Both the position numbers and the translations under genes were made by a program. From the NCBI GenBank assembly GCA_903822005.1, contig CAIJNL010000021.1, positions 1 to 64,000 of the forward strand: a stretch of 64,000 nucleotides of DNA, in the 5' to 3' direction. The DNA is from an uncultured Nitrospiraceae bacterium (GTDB lineage: Bacteria; Nitrospirota; Thermodesulfovibrionia; Thermodesulfovibrionales; Dissulfurispiraceae). Numbering within the stretch: position 1 is the first letter of the stretch; each line of letters opens with the position of its first letter. Shown here piece by piece: positions 44,901-54,630 of this stretch. The notes below the pieces were generated by a model that made no database searches, was not told the DNA's origin, and saw only the letters and a program-made list of their open reading frames with translations.

Positions 44901-45650
44901 ATGCGAAAGACATTCTCAAGACCGATTAGCCTCAAACAGACCCGCCTGCGTTACTGCCCTGGCTGCGGGCACAGTATTATTCACCGGCTCATAGCCGAGG
45001 TTATCGATGAATTTGATATCAGGGAAAGAGTGATTGGAGTTGCCCCGGTAGGCTGCGCTGTGTTTGCTTATGACTATTTCAACTTCGATATGATAGAGGT
45101 TGCCCATGGAAGGTCGCCGGCAGCAGCAACGGCCATGAAGCGCGTGTTGCCGAACAGCGTAGTCTATTCATATCAGGGCGATGGAGACTTGGCTGCTATT
45201 GGAACTTCGGAGATTATTCATGCGGCAAACAGGGGTGAGAACATATCAGTTTTTTTTGTTAATAATGCTACATACGGAATGACCGGCGGACAGATGGCCC
45301 CCACAACCCTGTCAACGCAGCGGACGACTACAACTCCGCACGGTCGCGATGTTACGCTTAACGGCCATCCCCTCAGGGTGGCTGAGCTGCTTGCATCTAT
45401 TGAGGGGGTATCGTACTTGTCCAGATGTTCAGTAGATTCATATGTCAACATAATCAAGACAAAACAAATGATCAGGCGCGCCTTTGAATACCAGCTTAAT
45501 AATAAAGGTTTCAGCTTTGTTGAAATTCTTTCGCCCTGCCCGACTGACTGGGGGCTGACACCTGCAGATTCCATAGAGTGGCTCAGGAGTGATATGATCA
45601 CATTTTACAAACTCGGGGTATTGAAAGACAGATGGAAAGACGGATCATAA
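44901..45650 (+). CDS. 2-oxoacid:ferredoxin oxidoreductase, beta (TPP-binding) subunit
   Basis: 249 residues. YCPGCGHSIIHRL (cluster/TPP side), the thiamine-diphosphate motif GDGDLAAIGTSE with later NN, and NATYGMTGGQMAPTT are typical of KorB/VorA subunits. The holoenzyme oxidises a 2-oxoacid to acyl-CoA and reduces ferredoxin, or runs backwards. The gamma subunit overlaps its end. The alpha subunit, normally just upstream, is absent: Ppx ends 43 nt before. Confidence 0.9.
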   Translation: MRKTFSRPISLKQTRLRYCPGCGHSIIHRLIAEVIDEFDIRERVIGVAPVGCAVFAYDYFNFDMIEVAHGRSPAAATAMKRVLPNSVVYSYQGDGDLAAIGTSEIIHAANRGENISVFFVNNATYGMTGGQMAPTTLSTQRTTTTPHGRDVTLNGHPLRVAELLASIEGVSYLSRCSVDSYVNIIKTKQMIRRAFEYQLNNKGFSFVEILSPCPTDWGLTPADSIEWLRSDMITFYKLGVLKDRWKDGS

Positions 45651-46174
45651 TCGCAGGTGCCGGCGGACAGGGCATACTTTTTTTTGGGAAACTTATTGCT
45701 TATGCTGCAATGCTTGAAGGTAAAGAAGTCACGTGGTTTCCGTCATATGGGGCCGAGATCAGGGGCGGTACGGCCAATTGCACTGTAGTTATATCTGATG
45801 AAATGATCGGTTCACCGGTTATCAAGGAGGCAGATTATCTTGTTGCGATGAATGAGGCCTCCTGCCTTAAGTATATGGAAAGATTGGTTCCGGGAGGCGT
45901 GTTAATATATGATTCCTCTCTTGCCAGTCTCTCGGCTCCCCGGATGGACATTAAGCTCCATCCCGTCCCGGCCAGTCAGTTATCGGCTGAACTCGGTAAT
46001 ATGGGTTCGGCCAATATGGCGCTTACCGGTTCTCTATCTGCCATATCAAATCTTGCCGGACTCAATTCCATATTTTCCGCGCTTGACAACATAACTCCTT
46101 CACGCAGAAAAAATATGACGGACACCAATAGGAACATTATAAAAAAAGGATATGACTTTGCCCAAAATTCGTAA
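45632..46174 (+). CDS. 2-oxoacid:ferredoxin oxidoreductase, gamma subunit
   Basis: 180 residues. IIIAGAGGQGILFFGKLIAYA (4-24) and WFPSYGAEIRGGTANCTVVISD are the signature of the POR gamma domain (KorC/VorC). Overlaps the beta gene by 19 nt, so the two are co-translated. It overlaps the acetyltransferase gene as well. It needs an alpha subunit encoded elsewhere in the genome. Confidence 0.9.
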   Translation: MERRIIIAGAGGQGILFFGKLIAYAAMLEGKEVTWFPSYGAEIRGGTANCTVVISDEMIGSPVIKEADYLVAMNEASCLKYMERLVPGGVLIYDSSLASLSAPRMDIKLHPVPASQLSAELGNMGSANMALTGSLSAISNLAGLNSIFSALDNITPSRRKNMTDTNRNIIKKGYDFAQNS

Positions 46175-46613
46175 GGCCGTGATGGCCGATATAAAGCATA
46201 TACACAGACTTGTGAATGAATTCGCAAAACGGGAAGCTATGCTCCCCCGGGCACTGAACGAACTGTATGAGAGTGTCAGGGACTTCTTTGTATATGAGAG
46301 CGATGGCGAGGTGATTGCTGTATGCGCACTCAGAGTGTTATGGGAAGATCTTGCCGAAATAAGATCGCTTGCGGTCATAAATGAATGTCAACGTTCCGGA
46401 ATCGGGCAAGAGTTGCTAAAGCGCTGCCTGAAAGAAGCTAAAGATCTGGGCATAGAAAGAGTCTTTGCGCTGACCTATCAGCCTGATTTTTTTAGAAAAA
46501 ATGGCTTTCAGGATATTGACAAGGCCAAGCTGCCCCAGAAGATCTGGGGTGACTGCCTGAAATGCCACAAGTTTCCGGAATGCGATGAGAATGCCGTAAT
46601 CATTTATCTTTAG
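46152..46613 (+). CDS. GNAT acetyltransferase, short ArgA (N-acetylglutamate synthase)-like
   Basis: 153 residues. IRKAVMADIKHIHRLVNEFA at the N-terminus, acetyl-CoA loop INECQRSGIGQELL, and the C-terminal WGDCLKCHKFPECDENAV with paired Cys are typical of the short stand-alone NAGS found in anaerobes and mycobacteria. It would make N-acetylglutamate for arginine synthesis. Its stop overlaps by 14 nt the end of the convergent gene on the other strand. Confidence 0.8.
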   Translation: MTLPKIRKAVMADIKHIHRLVNEFAKREAMLPRALNELYESVRDFFVYESDGEVIAVCALRVLWEDLAEIRSLAVINECQRSGIGQELLKRCLKEAKDLGIERVFALTYQPDFFRKNGFQDIDKAKLPQKIWGDCLKCHKFPECDENAVIIYL

Positions 46614-47181
46614 GCAGGATAACAATATTAGCCTGTTTTCTCAGCTCTTTTAAATGCTCCTTCAGTTGTATATTGGTTTCGAGCTCGAGCAAATATTTTT
46701 CTATGGACGGCCTGACTGCAGCAAATTCCTTCTCTCCAAACTCCTGCTTGTTGTTATTGTAATATTCAAGAATCTTCTCTTCTTTAAGCACTATGCGGGA
46801 TTTGATCGTAATATCCAGGTATTCTTTTATCAGGTCGTCTTCAGTCGGGGCTTCAAGCCTCATCTTCTTGGCCCGCTGAAGAAGCAACAACGCATTTATC
46901 ATTGAATTGAGTGTCTCTTCTTCGGTTATTCCGGGTACCGACCTCCGTATTTTTTCATGCCTCTCGAGATATTCTGAATAAGTGATGGCCCTGTCATCAA
47001 CATAAGCGATCACTCTGTCTATGAGTTCTGCGTTGCAAATCGATGCTCCGGCGAGACATGAAATTAGCCCAAAAATAGCAATAATTCGTATAAAGATCGT
47101 CCTGATTGCCGTTGAATTGCGCTCAATAGCATGTTTGGCCGTAACAATACTGGCATTATTGCCGTTGTAATTAAAACGCAT
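46600..47181 (-). CDS. Periplasmic SurA-N-like chaperone protein
   Basis: 193 residues from ATG 47181, overlapping the stop of the Omp85 gene by 11 nt; a longer reading frame extends to 47265. A basic leader and hydrophobic stretch (FIRIIAIFGLISCLAGASICNA) form a signal peptide. ELIDRVIAYVDDRAITYSEYLERHEKI is the SurA N-domain pattern; helices with ITEEETLNSMINALLLLQRAK follow. There is no parvulin isomerase domain. With Omp85 and TamB upstream it is probably a chaperone that delivers outer-membrane proteins. Confidence 0.75.
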   Translation of the reverse strand: MRFNYNGNNASIVTAKHAIERNSTAIRTIFIRIIAIFGLISCLAGASICNAELIDRVIAYVDDRAITYSEYLERHEKIRRSVPGITEEETLNSMINALLLLQRAKKMRLEAPTEDDLIKEYLDITIKSRIVLKEEKILEYYNNNKQEFGEKEFAAVRPSIEKYLLELETNIQLKEHLKELRKQANIVILPKDK

Positions 47182-49921
47182 GGCCGACGCTGAAGTGTAA
47201 AGCACCGATGCTTTCACCCTTCCCCCTGGTGAGTTTAAAACCATAGTCCACGCGAATAGGTCCAACCGGGGTATTGTATCTCAATCCCAGACCTGTCGTA
47301 TATTTGATGCTATTGATCGAAAAGTCGTCTGTCTGCTGCCACACGTTTCCGGCATCCAGAAATGTTACCAGCCCAAAACCCTTCCATACATCCATGCGAA
47401 GTTCCACATTACCCATAAGAAATATATTTCCACCCGTAGGGTTATTTCCACTGCCTTTGGGACCGAGTGAATCCTGATCATATCCTCTGACCGTCGTTCT
47501 CCCCCCAAGGAAGAAGCGTTCGACAAGTGGCAGATTGGGCGTCTTGTCAATGCTGAGGGCGTATCCGCCTCTTAAAGATGAAGCAAGCACGATATTCTTG
47601 GTCAGCGCCTGATACCAGTTGACATACATCTGCACTTTGTTAAAATTAGTTTCGGATAGCAGCACCCTGGTAGCTATTTTGTAAGTGAAGCCCCCAAGTA
47701 TTCCCTTGCGAGGTTCAAATGGATTGTCCCTCGAATCATATATCAATCCGGTCTTGAGAGCGCTTATAAGGAGCGTACCGGTATCCTCATGACTTAACAC
47801 AATGTCCGGCTTCACATCATAGGTATTTATTTGTGTCAGTTCGTAAGATATGTCGCCCTTAATCTTGTCGCTTAATTTCTTCTCCAACCCTGCCAGCGCT
47901 ATATAGCGGTCGAGACGGTACCTGACTTCCTGATTGTCGATATTTATTTCTTTTCTGTATTCCTTGACAAGCCTCATCTTGAATGAAATTTCATCATTAA
48001 GCGCCCAGGGGTCCAAATAAGATAGCATGAAACGGCGGTTTAGCGTGCTTATATCTGTCCTGAATGAGATCTCCCTGTTCATGCCAAACAGGTTCTTGTA
48101 GCTCAAATCAACAAATCCTCTTATTTTTTCATATTCGGCGTAACCAAGTCCGAATTCAAAGGCTCCTGCATCACCCTCCTCAACTCTGTAAAGAACGTCC
48201 CTCTTCTGGTCTAAGTTCTCGGCCGGCTGAATTTCGACGCCTGAAAAGATTCCCGTTCGGTATAATCTCTGTCTTTCCCTGAGTAGAAGCGAATAATTAT
48301 AAGGTTCATCTTCCTTGTGAAGAAGACTCCGTGTTATAACCTCTCGTTCGGTGTAATCATTACCTATTATTACGTTTTTGCCAAAAAGCGACTTACTCCC
48401 TTCTTTTATGGTAAATAAAACCGCAGCTTCCGTCCCTGATATATTTTTCTCAATGGCTATCATAGCGTCCAGAAACCCTTTTTTGTGATAGAGTTCGAGT
48501 ATCTTGATTCGCGAATTCAGGATATCTATTTCATTGTACGGATTATTCTTTTTGAGAGGTATTTCAGTGAGGATGTTTGCAGCAGATAGTTCCTTGTTGC
48601 CCTCTATTTCTATTCTCGATATCTTAACCTGCACGCCTTCGCTATACCGGAATAATATAGAAACCCCTCCCTCTTTAGTATCCACCACCGTTTCCCTGGC
48701 TTCAGTATATAGATAGCCAAGTGAACGGTAAAACTCTCTTATGGTCTCGTCATCAGGCCCCAGCAGGTCCGGATTATAGTAATCACCCGACTGAAGACGG
48801 ATTATCTCCTTAAGTTTGTCGGCAGGAAGTGTCACACCTTCAAAAGCAATCTTATCGATGCGATATTTTGCCCCTTCATTGACATAGAATTTAACAGAAA
48901 CGGCCTCTTTTCCTTCCGTTATGATTGGCGTGATCTGCACCTCTGGATAGCCTTCCTTGTGATAAATGCTTACGATACGGGAAACCGTTTCTTCGAGCAA
49001 ATCGTAACTGAAACTGTCGAGTTCAAAGAACGGAACCTCCTTTTTCAGGACATCAGAACTCAGTGCACTGTTTCCCTGAAAACGCACTGAGAGTTTAGAG
49101 CCTTTGGAAACACTGATATTGAGGATTCCATTTTCGAATGAATGCGAAATCAGGGAGCCGACATAGTCGTTTTTTTTCAAATCAGATTTAATCTTCTCGC
49201 TTGATTCTTCAATTTCGGCCTGGTCAAATAAATCGCCTGCCGAAAGCTTCATATATTTTAAAACAATTTCGGTATCACCTGATATCCTGACCTCTTTTAT
49301 GATCAACGGAATACCCGCGTTAATAAAGAATGATACCGCGACTTTATTGGCGCCGGAATTTTCAACGGAGTGCCTCACTTTGCTCTCAGGAAATCCTTTT
49401 TTTCGCATAATATCGTTAAGTTCGGCGGCAGTTCGTTCGAGAATCAAGGCATTATATCTCTGGCCCTTTTTGATCAGCAGTTTTCCCGAGACAAACTTGG
49501 CCGCTATTTTGTTGTCAACCTGTATATCAACCTTAGAAATGATCGGTTTTTCCTGAACGGTTATCCGTATCACAGTTTTATGCGTGTCAAGGCTTTCAAC
49601 GATGATGTCAGTAAATATACCCTTGAGAAAGCTTCTTTTTATACCTGAGCGCAGTCTGGCTTTATCCAGCGGCTTGCCCTCCCTGATGTCCAGGAGATAT
49701 AAGAGCTCGGGCTCACTAATGGACCTGAGCCCGGTAATTTCTATTTTGCTGATATTCGCCCCCATGCGTTCCGTTACAACTCTATTGTTATGAAAATCAG
49801 CCTGGGTATTATCAGCGGCAAACGCAGTGTATGAGAAAAGCATTATGGCAGTTAACAAATATACTCCTGCACTTAAAGCATGTCGCCTGTCGTTATTATA
49901 TTTATGTCTGTGTACTTTCAT
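47171..49921 (-). CDS. Omp85-family outer-membrane assembly protein with about seven POTRA domains
   Basis: 916 residues. Signal peptide ends near AFA-ADN (35/36). Seven POTRA-like units follow, starting near residues 55, 130, 205, 280, 355, 435 and 510 (for example ISKIEITGLRSISEPELLYLL and ISRIEIEGNKELSAANILTEI). The C-terminal 340 residues are the 16-strand barrel, with SLRGGYALSIDKTPNLP, the conserved FFLGGRTTVRGYDQDSLGP and the final aromatic FSVGHAF. Adjacent tamB suggests a TamA-like role, but POTRA number and length are closer to BamA. Housekeeping BamA is not excluded. Confidence 0.9.
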   Translation of the reverse strand: MKVHRHKYNNDRRHALSAGVYLLTAIMLFSYTAFAADNTQADFHNNRVVTERMGANISKIEITGLRSISEPELLYLLDIREGKPLDKARLRSGIKRSFLKGIFTDIIVESLDTHKTVIRITVQEKPIISKVDIQVDNKIAAKFVSGKLLIKKGQRYNALILERTAAELNDIMRKKGFPESKVRHSVENSGANKVAVSFFINAGIPLIIKEVRISGDTEIVLKYMKLSAGDLFDQAEIEESSEKIKSDLKKNDYVGSLISHSFENGILNISVSKGSKLSVRFQGNSALSSDVLKKEVPFFELDSFSYDLLEETVSRIVSIYHKEGYPEVQITPIITEGKEAVSVKFYVNEGAKYRIDKIAFEGVTLPADKLKEIIRLQSGDYYNPDLLGPDDETIREFYRSLGYLYTEARETVVDTKEGGVSILFRYSEGVQVKISRIEIEGNKELSAANILTEIPLKKNNPYNEIDILNSRIKILELYHKKGFLDAMIAIEKNISGTEAAVLFTIKEGSKSLFGKNVIIGNDYTEREVITRSLLHKEDEPYNYSLLLRERQRLYRTGIFSGVEIQPAENLDQKRDVLYRVEEGDAGAFEFGLGYAEYEKIRGFVDLSYKNLFGMNREISFRTDISTLNRRFMLSYLDPWALNDEISFKMRLVKEYRKEINIDNQEVRYRLDRYIALAGLEKKLSDKIKGDISYELTQINTYDVKPDIVLSHEDTGTLLISALKTGLIYDSRDNPFEPRKGILGGFTYKIATRVLLSETNFNKVQMYVNWYQALTKNIVLASSLRGGYALSIDKTPNLPLVERFFLGGRTTVRGYDQDSLGPKGSGNNPTGGNIFLMGNVELRMDVWKGFGLVTFLDAGNVWQQTDDFSINSIKYTTGLGLRYNTPVGPIRVDYGFKLTRGKGESIGALHFSVGHAF

Positions 49922-49927
49922 ATTATT

Positions 49928-52900
49928 TCATTTGAATTGAAATCTGAATTTTACATCTCCTCCGATGCCGCCTATTTCATCCCTAACGCCGACAAGAGAA
50001 ATATTTTTATTGAGAAGATATTCAAGTTTGATAATTTGACCCTCTCCCACATCTGCCGCCGTGCTGTATGTGGCATAAAAACGGTCGCCAATAAGTCTCT
50101 TTGATATTGTCAAGCGGGGCGAAACGGCGCCGGTAGTCCTTGATACCGACGGATCTATCTGGAGTCTGTCAAGGCCGGTAATCGTTTTAAGGCGATCCTC
50201 GACCACGTCCTGCAGCTTGCCGGTCAGAAATGAGGTCGCCTCGCCGGCGCCAATGCCACCCGACGATCCCTTGAGATTTTTTGCAATGTCTCCGGCAGCC
50301 ATCAGACTCAAAATGTCTCCTTCTTCAAGCGTCGGCGTTGAAGATAGCGCAAGATTGAACTGATCAGTGTATCCGTCAAGCGCGAAGCGAACAGTATAAT
50401 TCTTTATTCTCGTCTCTGCAAGCACATCAAAGAAAGGCTTTATCTCGCCCGGCCTCGCAAAATCTATAACACCTTTAAGTAAATTGAACTCGTTATTCCT
50501 GAAGTATATAATGCCATTAACTGACTCAAATCGTCCGAGTATCGATGGCTGCCCGATAGTGCCCTTTAATAAAATATCCATTTTCATGGCAGCCCTCATA
50601 ACGTTATTGTCAACAGAGAGATTATTGCCAATTACTCTCACATTCAGGCCTGTCTGGTCCAGCTTGTCCAGGTCGATCTTCATGAGTTCATTTTTGCGTG
50701 TCTGTATCAGCCAGCTCTTCCAATCAACCCGTTCGGTATACCGGGCTTTGCTGATATTCACATCACCGGATATATTCTGGCCGGCAAGAGTGCCCTGATA
50801 TGTCAGCTTGCCGCCAGAGTGAACCCAGAAGTTTTTTGATACTGCAATAGTAACATTAGTAAATCTAGTGTCCAGAAAAAAACGTTTTAACTTAAGCTGA
50901 TCCAGATATGCCGCACCGCTCATTGTAACGCTTCCGCCGGATATAATACCTGATGCATCTTCAAGTACTATCCTGTCGCCATCAGCCACTATCCTGGCAT
51001 TGACTGCAGTGAGACGGTGGGGGATGTTTTTTATTCCGAGTGCTCCGTTTACAACATGCATCGTACCGTTTATGCGCGGCTTCTCCCACCCGCCAGAAAG
51101 GGTAAGCGCAAAAGAAGCGTCTCCCTTGAGCAGGTCCAGGTTTCTGGACATGGACCTGAGAGGAGCCAGCGAAGAAGCGCCATCCATGGAAAGATTATAG
51201 CTTTTGCCGAAATCAGCCGATCCACTGATTCTGAGCTCGGCCAATTCGTTCTTCATGGCAAATGACTCTATGGTCAGCAACTTATCCTGCAGTTTGACTG
51301 ATACCGGCCTGCTGTTTGTAAAGCCATAGCCATATCCGTACAAATAGGCTTTATCAAGTGAGATGACCGCGTTAATACTTCTGTTGTCGCCCCAGAGTTT
51401 AACATCTCCCTTCAGATTGACAAGGAGGTCCTCGGGAATGTCAGTCAGGAAAAGGGCCACAATAAAGTCTGATCTGGCGGACTGAAATGCCATGTCAGCC
51501 CGCCATGGAAGTTTATCGTTGAGAGTTGCCGCTCCCGAAATTGTAACTTTGCCCTGCATGAAGTTTCCGGAGAGTGAAACATCCTGTCCTTTGATCCCAA
51601 TATTGACTCTTCCATATCCTGACGATTGCTCTCTTTGCGGATCGCGATATTTCAGCAGGCCTTTAATGTCAAGCATAGGATTCGCCACGGTTCCCCTGCC
51701 CTGGATCGATACATCGGTTAGAGAAAGTGTTTTCAGATTGCGTTCGCCCATCTTTTCCCGCCATGAAACCGGCAGGGCATCGCGCAGTTCGAGAGCGTTT
51801 AAGGTGGCGGCAATGGAATAATGCTTGTCCATTGATATCGTTCCCTTGGCGGACATCACTCCGACACCTTTTTTTAATATTAATGACTTGAAATTAAACA
51901 CACCTTTATCAAAAGACAATACTGCATCAGCTCTATCCAGAGAATAGGTATCAGAAAGATTGATGTCCGACGCGCGGAAAGTGCCGATTGCCACTGCCTG
52001 TTGGCCGACACCTGTAAGAATAAAAACCGAATGAAAAGTGCCTTTAATCGCAGGGGCTCCTCTTATGATCGAAGACAAGTCAAGAAGATCGCCATTGTCG
52101 AAGCTGATCTGCAGGTCATATTCCGGCGAGACAATATCGAACAGTCTTTTGGCCTTACGAAAGCCTATCCTGCCTTTAGTCTTAATTTTCATGGCTCGGG
52201 AAACTGCGCTGAAATTGTTAACTGTCAGAATATTTTTTCGGTAGTTCACGTCCCCCTCAACCGAACTGAATTCCATGCTGTGAGGTCTCATTATATCGGA
52301 AAGATTCATATTGCCTGATAGATATTTTATATCCCCGGAAGTAAACTTGATGGCCAGAACCGGATCGAGCGTCGAACCGGAAATCGTAGCGACAAAGGAG
52401 GCGGGTCCCGAAATGGCCCTGAAATAAGGGTCAGCAAGATCATAGATATCCGAACTCGATCCCCCCGCCTTTAGATTTAGGCTCTTTTTTTTCAAATCTA
52501 CAAGCCCGGCGGCCAGTATAGACGAATGCAAAGTAGAAACGTGCAGTTTAGGGAAAGATATGACTTGGTCGGTCATTGAAAAGGAGCCCTCAACCGACTG
52601 AACGCGCTCCATTACATCTTTTCCGCCAGGGGATTTTGCATAGGAAAATATGCCGTGCGGATTAAAATTACTGCCCTGGGACGATATTTGGCCTTCTACC
52701 TTTCCATCTGCAATGCCGGGATCCCAGCCGATTAGCTCAAATACGCCCTTACTGCTCACTCCCTTTGCATCGACCTTGAAGGTGTAATAATTGACTACCG
52801 GAAGTGCGATCATGGCCTCTGCTTTTGCGGTGCCTCCATAAATACTGGCATCGGCATCACTGAATGTCATTTTCCTGTCTGCATAGCGCACGTTACATCT

Positions 52901-53926
52901 GAGACTGTCGACAACCACGCCAAAAAGGTTGCCATTTGTCATCGTTGCCAAGGCATTGCCTTTAAGATTATTAAGAGGTCCTTTTATTTCGCCATCAACA
53001 GTTACCGGGCCTTCAATCCTCTCATCCACCTTTAGTAATTCCATTAGCGTTTCTATATAAAGGTTCCCCTTGACCTTCAGATCGATAAAAACATCCTTGG
53101 GCGATTTAATATCTCCAATCCTGAAGTTACCGCTGACAGATATCTTTCCGTCACCTTTCCTTTTAAGACCAAAAAACTTTTTGACGGATTCAACGAGAAT
53201 GCCCGCTTCAGTGCTGAAATTTCCGGATGGCAGGCCGGTGTTAGTCTCGCCTGAGACTTTCAATTCCGATCCGTCGGCATTGATTTTCAGGCTTTTGATG
53301 ACAACTGTATCCCGATTAAAAGAGAAGGCGCTTGAAGCTGAAAAGGTTGTCGCGGGCAGATCATTCACCGCAATCAGGAAATCATGTAAATTCAGGTTAA
53401 AGGAAGACTTGTCTGACATCAAAAGCTCTCCGGTCTCCGCCTTGACCGAAACTTTATTATCTCCATCGCGGAGGTCGAAAAAAGCCTTGTTCAGGATTAC
53501 AGAGCGCACAGCAACTTTATAAGCGTCCTTTCTATCAACAGCGAGATACTTTTTAATACTGCCCGCAATCTCGCCAATCTGTTTTTCTTCCATATAAGCA
53601 TCGACATCATTTACAGCAATCCTCTTGACTATTACTTCCCTGTTCAGAAGGCCGGACAGGGAGAGGTATCCTTTCACCCTTGCTGCTGATAACAGTTTCG
53701 TCCCATCAACGTCAGAAACCACAGTTTCATCAAGTTCTACGAAAAGCGGCAGGAGATTAACCTGTATCTGTCCAATAATAATTTTTTTTCCTGTCATTAA
53801 TTCAAGTTCTGGGATGGCAATGGCCTTAAGATAATCGGAGACATATGTTGTTCTGCCTGCTGCAAGCAGAACAATTGATAGCAAGGCAATGATGGAAATA
53901 TATATAATTCTTTTTTTTAGAAGCAC
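49928..53926 (-). CDS. tamB: TamB-like translocation and assembly module protein
   Basis: 1332 residues, GTG start 53926 with AGGGAA upstream. One N-terminal membrane helix (8-23) anchors it in the inner membrane; the rest is a long AsmA/TamB-type beta-groove that spans the periplasm, with repeated VSGE/VSGN strand units. The C-terminal 330 residues (VNISKARYTERVDWKSW, RNNEFNLLKGVIDFARPGE, SSTPTLEEGDILSLMAAG) are the DUF490/TamB domain. It works with an Omp85 partner, here the gene 6 nt downstream, in outer-membrane protein insertion or phospholipid transport. Confidence 0.93.
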   Translation of the reverse strand: MLLKKRIIYISIIALLSIVLLAAGRTTYVSDYLKAIAIPELELMTGKKIIIGQIQVNLLPLFVELDETVVSDVDGTKLLSAARVKGYLSLSGLLNREVIVKRIAVNDVDAYMEEKQIGEIAGSIKKYLAVDRKDAYKVAVRSVILNKAFFDLRDGDNKVSVKAETGELLMSDKSSFNLNLHDFLIAVNDLPATTFSASSAFSFNRDTVVIKSLKINADGSELKVSGETNTGLPSGNFSTEAGILVESVKKFFGLKRKGDGKISVSGNFRIGDIKSPKDVFIDLKVKGNLYIETLMELLKVDERIEGPVTVDGEIKGPLNNLKGNALATMTNGNLFGVVVDSLRCNVRYADRKMTFSDADASIYGGTAKAEAMIALPVVNYYTFKVDAKGVSSKGVFELIGWDPGIADGKVEGQISSQGSNFNPHGIFSYAKSPGGKDVMERVQSVEGSFSMTDQVISFPKLHVSTLHSSILAAGLVDLKKKSLNLKAGGSSSDIYDLADPYFRAISGPASFVATISGSTLDPVLAIKFTSGDIKYLSGNMNLSDIMRPHSMEFSSVEGDVNYRKNILTVNNFSAVSRAMKIKTKGRIGFRKAKRLFDIVSPEYDLQISFDNGDLLDLSSIIRGAPAIKGTFHSVFILTGVGQQAVAIGTFRASDINLSDTYSLDRADAVLSFDKGVFNFKSLILKKGVGVMSAKGTISMDKHYSIAATLNALELRDALPVSWREKMGERNLKTLSLTDVSIQGRGTVANPMLDIKGLLKYRDPQREQSSGYGRVNIGIKGQDVSLSGNFMQGKVTISGAATLNDKLPWRADMAFQSARSDFIVALFLTDIPEDLLVNLKGDVKLWGDNRSINAVISLDKAYLYGYGYGFTNSRPVSVKLQDKLLTIESFAMKNELAELRISGSADFGKSYNLSMDGASSLAPLRSMSRNLDLLKGDASFALTLSGGWEKPRINGTMHVVNGALGIKNIPHRLTAVNARIVADGDRIVLEDASGIISGGSVTMSGAAYLDQLKLKRFFLDTRFTNVTIAVSKNFWVHSGGKLTYQGTLAGQNISGDVNISKARYTERVDWKSWLIQTRKNELMKIDLDKLDQTGLNVRVIGNNLSVDNNVMRAAMKMDILLKGTIGQPSILGRFESVNGIIYFRNNEFNLLKGVIDFARPGEIKPFFDVLAETRIKNYTVRFALDGYTDQFNLALSSTPTLEEGDILSLMAAGDIAKNLKGSSGGIGAGEATSFLTGKLQDVVEDRLKTITGLDRLQIDPSVSRTTGAVSPRLTISKRLIGDRFYATYSTAADVGEGQIIKLEYLLNKNISLVGVRDEIGGIGGDVKFRFQFK

Positions 53927-53985
53927 AATGCAAGTTCCCTGTCATTACACGAAATCAAGGTCCGTAAGACCCTTCAGAATTTCCA

Positions 53986-54014
53986 TTGGCATAAGCTCTT
54001 ATTTTTTATGCCAA
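53986..54014. repeat. 9-bp inverted repeat in the divergent tamB/formate dehydrogenase region
   Basis: TTGGCATAA (53986-53994) and TTATGCCAA (54006-54014) with an 11-nt spacer. It lies between two divergent genes, 60 nt from the tamB start. It could be an operator for a dimeric regulator or a leader hairpin. No terminator role is obvious because no gene reads into it from the left. Confidence 0.5.
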
Positions 54015-54134
54015 TTTTCCTTATTATTATATCATGACCCTTTTATTAATGAGAATAAATATCACATATTGAATAGAATTATACGAATAGTCCTAAGTCT
54101 TAAAATCAATTTTGAGGGATATTCATTCTTTTTC

Positions 54135-54143
54135 TGTTAAAAT
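54135..54143 (+). promoter_or_regulatory. Extended -10 promoter of the formate dehydrogenase operon
   Basis: TGTTAAAAT fits the extended -10 form (TGnTATAAT) with one mismatch. The start of transcription would fall near 54150, only a few bases before the ATG at 54154. There is no ribosome site before that ATG, so the transcript may be leaderless. Confidence 0.45.
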
Positions 54144-54153
54144 ATCATCCCAT

Positions 54154-54630
54154 ATGCATGAAAAGCTGACATACATTCTCGACAGGCATCTGAAAAACCA
54201 GGGCAGCCTCATATCACTGCTTCAGGACACACAGGATGTCTTTGGTTATCTTCCAAAAGAAGCAATTAATTGGTACTCAAAAGAGCTTGATATTCCTGCA
54301 AGCCGCTTCTTTGGTCTTGCCTCATTCTATGCCCAGTTCCACCTGCATCCGCGAGGGAAAAACCTTGTTGCGGTCTGTTGCGGCACGGCGTGCCATGTGC
54401 GCGGTGCTGAACGAATAATCAATGCGGTCCAGAGAGAGCTTAATCTCGATGATCTGTCCGACACTACAGATGACGGTGAGTTTACGATAGAAAAACCGGC
54501 CTGCATTGGGGCATGCAGCATGGCGCCAGTTGTGCTTATAAACGGCAAGCCCAAAGGTAAAGCCAATGCTGATATCATCACAAAAGAGATCCGGGCATTA
54601 AAAAAGGCGGGAACTAAAGACAATGGCTGA
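54154..54630 (+). CDS. NuoE/HoxE-like [2Fe-2S] subunit of NAD(P)-linked formate dehydrogenase
   Basis: 158 residues from ATG 54154; an upstream ATG at 54112 would overlap the likely promoter. Thioredoxin-like fold with cluster ligands Cys75, Cys80, Cys117 and Cys121 (CCGTACHVRG and CIGACSMAP). The N-terminal helical part (LLQDTQDVFGYLP, ASFYAQFHL) is typical. It passes electrons between the flavin subunit and the catalytic subunit. Overlaps the next gene by 8 nt. Confidence 0.92.
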   Translation: MHEKLTYILDRHLKNQGSLISLLQDTQDVFGYLPKEAINWYSKELDIPASRFFGLASFYAQFHLHPRGKNLVAVCCGTACHVRGAERIINAVQRELNLDDLSDTTDDGEFTIEKPACIGACSMAPVVLINGKPKGKANADIITKEIRALKKAGTKDNG

